From the NCBI RefSeq assembly GCF_022059845.1, contig NZ_CP091851.1, positions 372,001 to 436,000 on the forward strand: a stretch of DNA of 64,000 nt, given 5' to 3'. Position 1 is the first letter of the stretch, and every line of letters begins with the position of its first letter. The stretch is from Terrirubrum flagellatum. Lineage in GTDB: Bacteria > Pseudomonadota > Alphaproteobacteria > Rhizobiales > Beijerinckiaceae. The notes under the pieces are model-generated. The model saw only the letters and a list, made by a program, of their open reading frames with translations, searched no databases and was not told where the DNA came from. Of this stretch, positions 43,001 to 53,415 are shown one piece after another. The translations under genes were made by a program, and so were the position numbers.

Positions 43001-43858
43001 ATGTCGATCAACAAGCTTTTCGCCGCCGCCGCGCTGTTCATCGCTGTCAGCGCTCCCGCCTTCGCTCAGGAGCATGGCGCGCCTGAGCCGCCGCAGCAGA
43101 GCTGGAGCTTCTCCGGGCCGTTCGGGAAATTCGACCGCGCGCAGTTGCAGCGCGGCTTCAAGGTCTATCGCGAGGTCTGCTCGACCTGCCATTCGCTGCA
43201 GCTCGTGTCGTTCCGCAACCTTGAGCAGGAAGGCGGGCCGGAATTCAGCGAGGCGCAGGTGAAGGCGCTGGCGGCCGAATACAAGATCGCGACGACCGAC
43301 GACAACGGCCAGCCGACAGAACGCCCCGGCATGCCGTCTGACACGTTCCCGCTGGTCTATCCGAACGAGAAGGCCGCGCGCGCGACCAATGGCGGCGCGC
43401 TGCCGCCCGACATGTCGCTGCTGGCCAAGGCGCGCACCTATGAGCGCGGCTTCCCGCGCTTCATCTTCGACATCTTCACCCAGTATCAAGAGCAGGGACC
43501 GGACTATATCGTCGGCATCCTGACCGGCTACGAGGAAGCGCCGAAGGATGTGAAGCTGCAGCCCGGCCAGTTCTACAACAAGTACATGCCCGGCCATCTG
43601 ATCTCGATGCGCCCGCCGTTGGAGAACGGCCGCGTCGAATATCCCAAGATGCCCGACGGCAAGCCGCAGGCGCCTGAAACCACAGAGCAGTACGCGAAGG
43701 ACGTTGTGACGTTCCTCGTCTGGGCCGCCGAGCCGCACCTCGAGGCGCGCAAGTCGCTTGGCCTCAGGGTGATGCTGTTCCTCATCGTCTTCGCCGGCCT
43801 GCTTTATTTCACGAAGAAGCGCGTCTGGGCGAGCGCCCACGATCCGGCGCACGCCTGA
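43001..43858 (+). CDS. petC: Cytochrome c1
   Basis: 285 residues. A signal peptide (MSINKLFAAAALFIAVSAPAFA) is followed by the c-type haem site CSTCH (about 60-64) and the distal Met in NKYMPGHLISM. A C-terminal helix (LGLRVMLFLIVFAGLLYFTKK) anchors it in the membrane. It passes electrons from the Rieske centre to cytochrome c. It is a separate gene, not fused to petB as in Bradyrhizobium-type fbcH, a useful taxonomic clue. Confidence 0.95.
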   Translation: MSINKLFAAAALFIAVSAPAFAQEHGAPEPPQQSWSFSGPFGKFDRAQLQRGFKVYREVCSTCHSLQLVSFRNLEQEGGPEFSEAQVKALAAEYKIATTDDNGQPTERPGMPSDTFPLVYPNEKAARATNGGALPPDMSLLAKARTYERGFPRFIFDIFTQYQEQGPDYIVGILTGYEEAPKDVKLQPGQFYNKYMPGHLISMRPPLENGRVEYPKMPDGKPQAPETTEQYAKDVVTFLVWAAEPHLEARKSLGLRVMLFLIVFAGLLYFTKKRVWASAHDPAHA

Positions 43859-43885
43859 GACCATTTCTCAGCGAGAAATCGATCG

Positions 43886-43916
43886 AACGCCCGGCGGAAG
43901 CCGGGCGTTTTCTTTT
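43886..43916 (+). terminator. Intrinsic terminator of petABC
   Basis: A perfect 9-bp stem (AACGCCCGG/CCGGGCGTT) with a CGGAAG loop, followed by TTCTTTT, 27 bp past the petC stop. One of the clearest intrinsic terminators in the window. Confidence 0.9.
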
Positions 43917-43976
43917 GCGGGTCGAGTAAGATCGTTGCATGGATCGTCGCAACAGAAAGGCGACAGCGAGGTCGAC

Positions 43977-44510
43977 ATGCCGCTCTATTCGCTCGACGGG
44001 CACGCGCCCGAGATCGCCGACCCCGCGCGCTTCTATCTCGCGCCGGACGCGCATGTGATCGGCCGCGTCCGCATCGGGCTCGATGTCAGCGTCTGGTTCG
44101 GCGCGGTCGTGCGCGGCGACAATGATCTCATCATCATCGGCGACGAGACCAATATCCAGGATGGCTGCGTGCTGCATGTCGATCCCGGCGTTCCCCTGAC
44201 GCTGGGCCGCAATGTCACGGTCGGCCACAAGGCGATCCTGCATGGCTGCGTGATCGGCGACGGCGCGCTGATCGGCATGGGCGCGACCGTTCTCGACGGC
44301 GCGAGGATCGGCGCAGGTTCGCTGGTGGGCGCCGGCGCGCTCGTCACCGAAGGCAAGGAATTTCCCGAACGCTCGTTGATCGTCGGCTCGCCGGCGAAGG
44401 CGATCCGCCAGCTCGATGACGCCGCTGTCGCGAATGTGGCGCGGCTGTCGGACAATTATGTCCGCAACGGCAAGAGGTTTCGCGCGGGGTTGAAGCTGAT
44501 CGGGGATTGA
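43977..44510 (+). CDS. Gamma-class carbonic anhydrase-like hexapeptide-repeat protein
   Basis: 177 residues from ATG 43977. Left-handed beta-helix repeats ([LIV]-G-x4) run from about 20 to 150 (IGRVRIGLDVSVWFGAVVRG...). The three metal-site histidines are seen in VLHVDPG, TVGHKAI and ILHGCVIG. It folds as a trimer and is usually called gamma-CA or YrdA/CaiE-like. Whether it hydrates CO2 is unproven for many members. A GAGG lies 6-9 bp upstream. Confidence 0.85.
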   Translation: MPLYSLDGHAPEIADPARFYLAPDAHVIGRVRIGLDVSVWFGAVVRGDNDLIIIGDETNIQDGCVLHVDPGVPLTLGRNVTVGHKAILHGCVIGDGALIGMGATVLDGARIGAGSLVGAGALVTEGKEFPERSLIVGSPAKAIRQLDDAAVANVARLSDNYVRNGKRFRAGLKLIGD

Positions 44511-44536
44511 GGCGGGATTTCAGAAATCAAAAATAT

Positions 44537-44723
44537 GCCGCTTCGCGGAGTCTTTCGCAGGCCCTCGGTCTTCATTCCGTTCGCTGCGCTCACTTCATGA
44601 AACCGGGGACGGAGAGAGCTTCAGTGTGGAAGAATGAAGCTGTCATCGTCCCCGGAACGGTGGAGCGAAACGAAGTGAAGCGGAACCGTGTCCGGGGCCC
44701 AGCGAAAGAATCCGCGAAGCGAC
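44537..44723. repeat. Dispersed palindromic repeat, family 1, copy D
   Basis: GCCGCTTCGCGGAGTCTTTCGC ... GAAACCGGGGACGGAGAGAGCTTCA, a short centre, then TGAAGCTGTCATCGTCCCCGG ... GTCCGGGGCCCAGCGAAAGA and CCGCGAAGCGAC. The left half is more diverged than the right. It fills most of the 291-bp gap between the gamma-CA gene and the first secreted paralogue gene. Confidence 0.87.
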
Positions 44724-44801
44724 TTCAAAACATTACAACTGCCTTGCGCACGCGCTCATGCGTTTCAACGGAGCAAATATTCAATCTCAAACCATCAAAC
44801 G

Positions 44802-45227
44802 TCAGAACAGCGGCTTGTCGGCCGTCACCGTCACGAGGTTCTGCACGCGCGTGGTGGCGCGCTGGCCGCGCAGTTCATACACCATCACGAATTCAAAATA
44901 ATCCGTGCCGACATAGCCCTTGGCTGGAATATAGGCCTGCGCGGACGGGTTCGATTTTCCGAAGATTCCATGTTTCGGGCGCACCGTCGTCTGGATGTCG
45001 AGGATCACGCTGTCGCTCATGGTCTGAAAGCGGCAGCCAGTATCCTTTTGCACATTGACCCGGCGCTGCACCGTGCAGCCGTCGCACAGGCTGTAGCGCT
45101 GAATCGTGCAGGTGTCGTCTTGCGCGAGCGCCTGCTGCGACAATGCGAGCAGGCCCGCGATGAGAGCGAGACGCGCATTGTATTTCGGCCGCGGCGACCG
45201 CACGGAGAAAAGCTTCATCATCTCCAC
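44802..45227 (-). CDS. Secreted protein, CDGC-motif family, paralogue 1
   Basis: 141 residues with a signal peptide (LALIAGLLALSQQALA). The mature part has CTIQRYSLCDGCTVQRRVNVQ, then GC, a VRPKHGIFG block and YVGTDYFEFVM. The neighbour at 45331 shares this layout: C-x-I-Q-x5-CDGCTV-x-RR, GC, PKHG(I/V)FG and YVG(T/A)DYFE. Five cysteines would form disulphides in the periplasm. A beta-sandwich is likely but no family name is known to me. It is the downstream member of a tandem duplication. Confidence 0.72.
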   Translation of the reverse strand: MEMMKLFSVRSPRPKYNARLALIAGLLALSQQALAQDDTCTIQRYSLCDGCTVQRRVNVQKDTGCRFQTMSDSVILDIQTTVRPKHGIFGKSNPSAQAYIPAKGYVGTDYFEFVMVYELRGQRATTRVQNLVTVTADKPLF

Positions 45228-45330
45228 CTCCAGCGTCTGTCGGCGCCGCGCCGTTGCGGGCCGAAAAGCTCACCGGACGCCGGGCGCTTCGCCCGACCCA
45301 CGATGAGCCTAAACGATCGGAGCAATGACT

Positions 45331-45735
45331 TCAAAAAACCGGACGCTCGGCCGTGACCTTCACATGATTGCGGATGAGAGCCGAACCATGCTTGCCCAAG
45401 GTCTCGAAGGTGATGACATATTCAAAATAGTCGGCGCCGACATAATTCTGCGCGGCGACATAGGCCTGATTGGACAGGCTCGCCGTGCCGAAGACGCCAT
45501 GCTTCGGAAACACGATGGTCTTCAGATTCGTGATCACGCCATCGCTGCGATGTTCGATCTTGCAGCCGCCGCCACTCTGCACGGACATGCGCCGCGTGAC
45601 GGTGCAGCCATCGCAAACCCTGATATCCTGGATCTGGCAGGCTTCCTGCGCGGAAGCGGCGCCGGCGATCGCAAGAAGCGCAGCCGCAGCGATCGCGCGC
45701 GGCGCCGTCCTCTTCGCAAGCCTCGGGCTCGTCAT
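45331..45735 (-). CDS. Secreted protein, CDGC-motif family, paralogue 2
   Basis: 134 residues from ATG 45735. The signal peptide AIAAAALLAIAGAASAQ is followed by CQIQDIRVCDGCTVTRRMSVQ, GGGCKIEHRS, a VFPKHGVFGTAS block and YVGADYFEYV. The cysteine spacing and the C-terminal half match the 44802 protein, so the two arose by tandem duplication. An upstream in-frame ATG at 45966 lies within the beta-lactamase gene and is rejected. The 103-bp gap between the two genes has no clear terminator. Confidence 0.72.
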   Translation of the reverse strand: MTSPRLAKRTAPRAIAAAALLAIAGAASAQEACQIQDIRVCDGCTVTRRMSVQSGGGCKIEHRSDGVITNLKTIVFPKHGVFGTASLSNQAYVAAQNYVGADYFEYVITFETLGKHGSALIRNHVKVTAERPVF

Positions 45736-45833
45736 TGTCCTGATCCAATCGGAATCTTGCACAGTGACGAGAGCATAGCGCGCATACGCGCATCTGAACG
45801 TGCGACGACGCACGCGACGTTTGCGCGAGGCCG

Positions 45834-46697
45834 CTAGACGACTCCGGCCTCGCTCAGCGCCTCCTTCACCAGACGATAGCGCGCCTCGGCATGCTCGCGT
45901 TTCGGCATGTCCATGTTGAGCGCGATCAGCACGACGTCCTCTCCGCGTTGCGCGAAGCCGATCCACCAGCCGGTCGCAGGCGATTGCGAATAGACCCAGC
46001 CCGACTTGCCGTGAATCGAGGTCTCGCCGATCTTCTCGATGAACATCGCCTGCTCGGTCAGCGCATTCGCGCGTGGCGACACGCCAAGCGTTTTCATGAC
46101 GAGGCGGCGCAGGAACTTCACCTGCTCGATCGCCGAGATGCGCAACGCGCCATCGAGCCAGAAACTGTCGAGCGGACCGCCGACATCGGCGTTGCCGTAA
46201 TCGAATTTCGTCAGCCAGTCCTTGTAGGCTTCCGCGCCAATGCGGCGCGCCAGCTCCTGATAGACGGGAACGCAGGAATTCTTGAACGCGGTTTCCAAAT
46301 TAATGTCGGCCTCGCACGCCTTCGGCAGGAAGGGCTTGCCTTCGACGAGAAAAGGCCGGCCGGAATATTTGAATATTTCCTGATCGAGATCCTTCGCGGC
46401 GCCGGTCTGCAAAGCGATCATCGTGTTCGGAATCTTGAAGGTTGAGCCGGGGAGATATCCCGCCTTCGCGCGATCGCCGTTCGCGATCAGCAATCCGCCG
46501 CGATTGGCGTCCTGCAGGATCAGCGTCCCCGATGTTTCGATCTTGTCGAATTTCGCGGTGAAGCCGGGCCAGTCCGCGCCTTTGGAGGTGAGACGCCAAT
46601 CGGCCGGCGCCTGCGCGGCCGCATGTTTTTGCAGCACAAAGGGCGCCGCAATGGCCACAAAAGAAAGCAACGCGCTCCGACGCGTGAAAGACGACAT
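45834..46697 (-). CDS. Class D (OXA-type) beta-lactamase
   Basis: 287 residues from ATG 46697. A Tat/Sec-type leader (FTRRSALLSFVAIAAPFVL) directs export. Active-site motifs: STFK at 85-88 (nucleophile Ser85, carbamylated Lys88), S-C-V at 141-143 (usually S-x-V), YGN at 167-169 and KSG at 231-233 (usually KTG). All motifs are present, so an active enzyme or a penicillin-binding relative is expected. It is chromosomal with no integron or insertion sequence nearby. Upstream ATGs at 46709 and 46757 are possible. Confidence 0.85.
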   Translation of the reverse strand: MSSFTRRSALLSFVAIAAPFVLQKHAAAQAPADWRLTSKGADWPGFTAKFDKIETSGTLILQDANRGGLLIANGDRAKAGYLPGSTFKIPNTMIALQTGAAKDLDQEIFKYSGRPFLVEGKPFLPKACEADINLETAFKNSCVPVYQELARRIGAEAYKDWLTKFDYGNADVGGPLDSFWLDGALRISAIEQVKFLRRLVMKTLGVSPRANALTEQAMFIEKIGETSIHGKSGWVYSQSPATGWWIGFAQRGEDVVLIALNMDMPKREHAEARYRLVKEALSEAGVV

Positions 46698-46959
46698 TTC
46701 GGGCCCCATGCAAACAAGAGAAACGATCGCCGCCGGCGTGCGTTCCCTTGCGTACAAAAAAGCGCAAGCATGGCGATGATGCGGCAGGGCCGGGGCGGCT
46801 GGCCGCGCCCATCCCGCGCCTTGAATTCGCGTCCTGAACTCTCCATTTCACGGCAGGCGGCGTAAGGCATCATTGTAGGCGCGCATGATTGTGAACAGCC
46901 TTTCAAGGAGCCGCCTGTAGCCTTGCCTTAGTCTGACGGAAGCAACGGGACGCCTGATA

Positions 46960-47616
46960 ATGATCGCGACGGCCAGACGAACTGACGTGGAAGAGCAGAG
47001 TGACGCGAAGAAGGCCGAGGCTCTCCGATCCTCTTACACATTGTGGGACTGGCGGCGTCAGATATCCGATCTCTATGCGCGCATCCGCGCCATGAGCGAC
47101 GCCGAAATGGCGGCTGAGCTGTGGCGGACAACGCGCGCCGAGCTCTTTCGCAATCACCCGCAAACTCCTCTCGAGGCGGGCGCGCCGGCGCCGGACTATT
47201 TCGACTATGATCCGCGCATGCGCTTCGCGGTGGAGTTGGCGCCCGCGACCAACGATGCTCCTTATCATTTGCCCGTGAGCGACGGGACCGTTCATCTCTC
47301 GCCTTTCGCCGAGACCGTCGGGTTGCGATCGACGCTCGGAGGCGAGCTGACGGCTTACTGGATCGACGGCTATGGCGGCGGCGTTTTTCTGCCGTTCCTC
47401 GACGCCACCAGCGGAAATGCGACCTATGGAGGCGGGCGTTATCTCCTCGATACGATCAAGGGCGCCGATCTCGGCTGGGCGGAGGATGGGCGCATCATTC
47501 TTGATTTCAACTTCGCCTATCATCCCTCCTGCTTTTATTCGCCGCGATGGACCTGTCCCTTGCCGCCGTCATCAAACCGCCTCCGCGCGCGGGTCGAGGC
47601 CGGCGAGCGCATATGA
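46960..47616 (+). CDS. DUF1684 family protein
   Basis: 218 residues. The DUF1684 signature is clear in the C-terminal half: AYWIDGYGGGVFLPFLDATS, TYGGGRYLLDT, then LDFNFAYHPSCFYSPRWTCPLPPSSNRL. There is no signal peptide. The family (also called YkoP/DUF1684) is of unknown function. It is divergent from the beta-lactamase gene across a 262-bp gap that must hold both promoters. Confidence 0.85.
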   Translation: MIATARRTDVEEQSDAKKAEALRSSYTLWDWRRQISDLYARIRAMSDAEMAAELWRTTRAELFRNHPQTPLEAGAPAPDYFDYDPRMRFAVELAPATNDAPYHLPVSDGTVHLSPFAETVGLRSTLGGELTAYWIDGYGGGVFLPFLDATSGNATYGGGRYLLDTIKGADLGWAEDGRIILDFNFAYHPSCFYSPRWTCPLPPSSNRLRARVEAGERI

Positions 47617-47682
47617 GAATTTTCGCAACGCTCGTCTGACGACATCGCGGACAAGCGCGGCGTCATCAGCGCCGCCGAAAAA

Positions 47683-50511
<2,829 letters not shown>

Positions 50512-50549
50512 GGCCGGAATATGGGTCGAGTCCGCGGCGAAAGCGAGGC

Positions 50550-50578
50550 CCGCTGCTGACAGGGCATGTCAGCAGCGG
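50550..50578. terminator. 12-bp perfect hairpin between the anti-sigma gene and uvrB
   Basis: CCGCTGCTGACA and its exact complement flank a GGGCA loop, 8 bases downstream of the anti-sigma stop on the minus strand and 38 bases upstream of the uvrB start. It probably insulates the two transcription units. It lacks a T-run. Confidence 0.5.
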
Positions 50579-50586
50579 CGCATGCG

Positions 50587-51357
50587 TCAGATATTGGAAT
50601 TGGCCGCCCGGAACGCCTTGATGAAGCTTTCGAGTTCGGCGGCCTCCACGTCCGACACCACCCAGAAGGCGCGCGCGCCTTCGCGCCACTCCCAGGCGCT
50701 GAAGCCGTCGCGCGACAGCCGCCGCGCCGGGCCAGCGGGCCCTTCGGCGGCAAGCACACTCAGGCTGATCAGATGCTCGCGGGCGCGATAGACCAAGGTC
50801 GCCACGGGAATTCCGCCTGTTATGTCGACCCGGCCGCCGACCAGCGGAAATCCCTTGTCGGCGAGATCGATGGCGGGAACGGACAGCGCAAGCCGGTTCT
50901 CGAACCAGGGACGCACGGTGTGACGGTCGGACGAGGCGACATCGACCGGCGAGGCCGCAAGCAGCGCCCGGCGGTGGTTCGTCACCAGCGCCTCGAGCAG
51001 CGCGTCCGGCCGCGACGCGACATGGAGTCCGTAGCTTCCGGCGGCGGCGAGCGCCGCGCCAATGATCGCACCGGCCGCAAGCAGACCAGCCTCGCGGCGC
51101 GAGGGCGTTGTCGCGCGCGGCTGCGGCGCATCGGCCATCGCGGCGATCTTGGCGCTCAGCGTATCCGGCGCGCGCAGGCGCGGCAGCTTCGTCGCAATGG
51201 CGTCCTTGAGCGCGAGGATGCGGCGATGCTCGTCGGCGAGCGCGGCGTCGATTTCGAGCCGTCGCTCCATGGCGAGCGCCGTCGCGGCGTCGAGTTCGCC
51301 ATCGGCGTAGGCGTTCAGCAGCAAACGGAGTTCCACGGGATCGGAGGGCAGATTCAT
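50587..51357 (-). CDS. Anti-sigma factor (membrane-anchored)
   Basis: 256 residues. The N-terminal NAYADGELDAATALAMERRL matches the anti-sigma domain of RsiW/ChrR-like regulators, but the HxxxCxxC zinc motif is missing. One membrane helix (REAGLLAAGAIIGAALAAAGSYGL, about 87-110) anchors it. The periplasmic C-terminal domain follows. Its start overlaps the sigma factor stop by 4 bp. It would hold the ECF sigma factor inactive until an envelope signal releases it. Confidence 0.82.
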   Translation of the reverse strand: MNLPSDPVELRLLLNAYADGELDAATALAMERRLEIDAALADEHRRILALKDAIATKLPRLRAPDTLSAKIAAMADAPQPRATTPSRREAGLLAAGAIIGAALAAAGSYGLHVASRPDALLEALVTNHRRALLAASPVDVASSDRHTVRPWFENRLALSVPAIDLADKGFPLVGGRVDITGGIPVATLVYRAREHLISLSVLAAEGPAGPARRLSRDGFSAWEWREGARAFWVVSDVEAAELESFIKAFRAANSNI

Positions 51358-51902
51358 GCGGCGCCTCTCGGTCGTGATGCTCCGACGAGTTTTGTCGCCA
51401 GCGCATCGCGCGCCCGCGCCAGCCGCGACATCACCGTGCCGATGGGAACGCCCGATACCGCAGCGATTTCGCGATAGCTCAGGCCGTTCACGTCGCGCAT
51501 GACGAGAGTCTCGCGGAACAAAGGCGGCAGCGCAGCGATCGCCTGTGAAAGCTGCTCCTCCTCGGCCGCCGCGATCAGGATCGTTTCGGGATCGCGCCCG
51601 TCGCGCAGGGCCGCGGGCGGATTGGCTTCCGTCGCGGAGAAATCATCGACCAGCACGAGATGGCGCGGCCGGTTTTTCGTCAGCCAATTCATGGCGGCGT
51701 TGCGCACGATCGCAAGCAGCCAGGCGCGCGGCTGTGACACCTGCGTCTTCTCAACCGCGCCGAGCGCGCGCACGCAAGCGTCCTGCACGATATCCTCCGC
51801 ATCAGCCGCGTCGCCGGTCAGCCAGCGCGCAAGCGAGTACGCGTCGTCGAGATGAGGCAGGACGACGCGCTCGAAGAGATCGCTGCGGCTTTTGTCGTTC
51901 AC
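51354..51902 (-). CDS. ECF-type RNA polymerase sigma factor
   Basis: 182 residues. Region 2 (DDAYSLARWLTGDAADAEDIVQDA, about 19-42, and ARWLLAIVRNAAMNWLTK) and region 4 (LPPLFRETLVMRDVNGLSYREIAAVSGVPIGTVMSRLARAR, about 124-165) are complete. It directs transcription of its own operon and perhaps others. It lies 27 bp after the cupredoxin gene. The candidate promoter at 53253-53280 may be its target. Confidence 0.9.
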   Translation of the reverse strand: MNDKSRSDLFERVVLPHLDDAYSLARWLTGDAADAEDIVQDACVRALGAVEKTQVSQPRAWLLAIVRNAAMNWLTKNRPRHLVLVDDFSATEANPPAALRDGRDPETILIAAAEEEQLSQAIAALPPLFRETLVMRDVNGLSYREIAAVSGVPIGTVMSRLARARDALATKLVGASRPRGAA

Positions 51903-51929
51903 AGTTTCAATTCGTTTTCACGTCGTCTT

Positions 51930-52271
51930 TCACGCCGACACGATCACCGATCCCGTCATATGCGGATGCAGCCCGCAGAAATAATCGTAGGTCCCGGGCG
52001 CGGTGAATGTGAAGCGGAAAACCTCGCCGGTGTCGAGCACCGGCGATTTGAACTGCTTGCCCGTGGCGACGATATTGTGCGGGATATCGTCGCGGTTCTC
52101 CCAGATCACGGTGGAGCCGACTTTCACTTCGAGCTTCTCGGGCGAGAAGCTGAAATTGTCGATATCGACCTTGATCTCTTCGCTTGCCTGCGCGGCGCGC
52201 AAGATTTCAGGCGAAAGCGCCGCGACGACGAAAGCGAGCGCGCCGCGGCGCGTGGAATTCAAATTGCTCAT
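51930..52271 (-). CDS. Cupredoxin (plastocyanin/amicyanin-like) blue copper protein
   Basis: 113 residues with a Tat-like leader (STRRGALAFVVAALSPEILRAAQA). The type-1 copper ligands are visible: His in DIPHNIVATG, then Cys and His in YDYFCGLHPHMTG with Met last. It carries electrons in the periplasm. A GTG at 52286 overlapping the upstream stop (GTGA) is an alternative start. In this ECF operon its redox partner is unknown. Confidence 0.85.
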   Translation of the reverse strand: MSNLNSTRRGALAFVVAALSPEILRAAQASEEIKVDIDNFSFSPEKLEVKVGSTVIWENRDDIPHNIVATGKQFKSPVLDTGEVFRFTFTAPGTYDYFCGLHPHMTGSVIVSA

Positions 52272-52282
52272 TTCGGAATGTC

Positions 52283-53215
52283 TCACGCGAGGCTTGTGTC
52301 GGTGATGGCGAGTTCGGTCTGTCCCTGCCGATACTGAACGGTGGTGACGCCGAGCATTGTGCGCAGCTTGTCCGCCGGCGTGACCATCGGGCCAGGCGAA
52401 GGCGCCTTGCCGGGCTCAGGCTGCGGAAAAGCGGTCGAGCGCGCGGTGTGGAAGACGATGTTGCCTTCCACCTTCTGCATCAATTGATGGATATGGCCGT
52501 TGAGCACGGTGACGGAGCCGAAGCGCTTCAACATATCGAGCGCCATCGCGCCGTCGTCGGTGCCCCAGCCCCAGGCGGGATAGACGGTCCAGAGCGGGAT
52601 ATGAGCGAACACCGCGATCGGCGTGGAGTTCGAACGATCCTTGAGATCGGCGGCGAGCCAGGCGAGCTGCTCCGGCCCGAGATAACCGAGGCCGCCGGCC
52701 TTCAGATTGAGGACATTGACGAGCCCGATGAAATGCACGCCGCCCTGATCGAAGGAGTACCAGCCGGCGCCTTTCGCATTCTTGCCATAGCGATCGAGAT
52801 AGGCGCGGCCGTTGGCCTCGTCGATCACGTCATGCTCGCCGGGGACATAGTGAACATCGAGCTTGGCGCGGCCGATGATCTGGTCGGCGTCGTCGAATTC
52901 CTTCGCCTTCGAGAGATGCGTGATGTCGCCGGTGTGGATCATGAATTGCGGCTTTGCCGGCGACGCGCCGACCTTGTCGATCGCTTCTTCGAGGGTCTTC
53001 AGCGCCTGCGGATTGGCCGCCTTGTCAAAGCCGACATGGCTGTCCGAAATCTGCAGGAAGCTGAAACCACCTTCGGCCGCTTTCGCCTCGCCGAGCAAAC
53101 GCGACTGCGGCACGCCGCCCGCAACGGTCCAGACGACGCCGGTTCCCGCCCAGATCATGCATTCGAGCGCGTGACGCCTTGTGTGGCCGTCCTCGTGATC
53201 ATGGTCTCTCGACAT
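52283..53215 (-). CDS. Calcineurin-like metallophosphoesterase, probably exported
   Basis: 310 residues. The metal-binding motifs appear in order: LQISDSHVG (D-x-H), HTGDITHL (GD), VPGEHDV (GN/EHD), AHIPLW and LNGHIHQ (GHxH). The N-terminus has HTRRHALECMIWAGTGVVWTVAGG, a Tat-like signal. It is first of the operon with cupredoxin, ECF sigma and anti-sigma genes. The substrate is unknown. A GAGGAG lies 7 bp upstream. Confidence 0.85.
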   Translation of the reverse strand: MSRDHDHEDGHTRRHALECMIWAGTGVVWTVAGGVPQSRLLGEAKAAEGGFSFLQISDSHVGFDKAANPQALKTLEEAIDKVGASPAKPQFMIHTGDITHLSKAKEFDDADQIIGRAKLDVHYVPGEHDVIDEANGRAYLDRYGKNAKGAGWYSFDQGGVHFIGLVNVLNLKAGGLGYLGPEQLAWLAADLKDRSNSTPIAVFAHIPLWTVYPAWGWGTDDGAMALDMLKRFGSVTVLNGHIHQLMQKVEGNIVFHTARSTAFPQPEPGKAPSPGPMVTPADKLRTMLGVTTVQYRQGQTELAITDTSLA

Positions 53216-53252
53216 GACAAATCTCCTCGCGCGCTTGGCGCCGCATGGGAGG

Positions 53253-53280
53253 AGACCGGGTAAGGGGACGGGTTATTCCG
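53253..53280 (-). promoter_or_regulatory. Candidate ECF-sigma promoter of the metallophosphoesterase operon
   Basis: The minus strand reads GGAATAACC at -35 and CGGTCTCC at -10, 17 bases between GGAAT and GGTC. GGAAT-type -35 boxes with GTC-rich -10 boxes are typical of ECF sigma factors. The start would be about 30 bp upstream of the ATG. Self-regulation by the operon's own sigma factor is the inference. Confidence 0.45.
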
Positions 53281-53415
53281 TGGGGAGGGATCACGAAAAG
53301 GTGAGCGCATTTCGTAAAGCCTGAGGCCGAAGGCGCCTGAATATTTTGTTTTGATGCCTGTTCGTTCAGTTTGCTGTGCGACTTCGCTAATTGTCGGTAA
53401 GGTGCGCGAGGCTGC

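Noticed and set aside
41642-43864. 740-codon open frame on the minus strand opposite petB and petC
   Set aside because: His/Asp/Arg-rich composition typical of an antisense frame; petABC is certain on the other strand.
46758-46959. Integron or insertion sequence carrying the beta-lactamase gene
   Set aside because: No attC-like site, integrase, transposase or terminal repeats were seen on either side.
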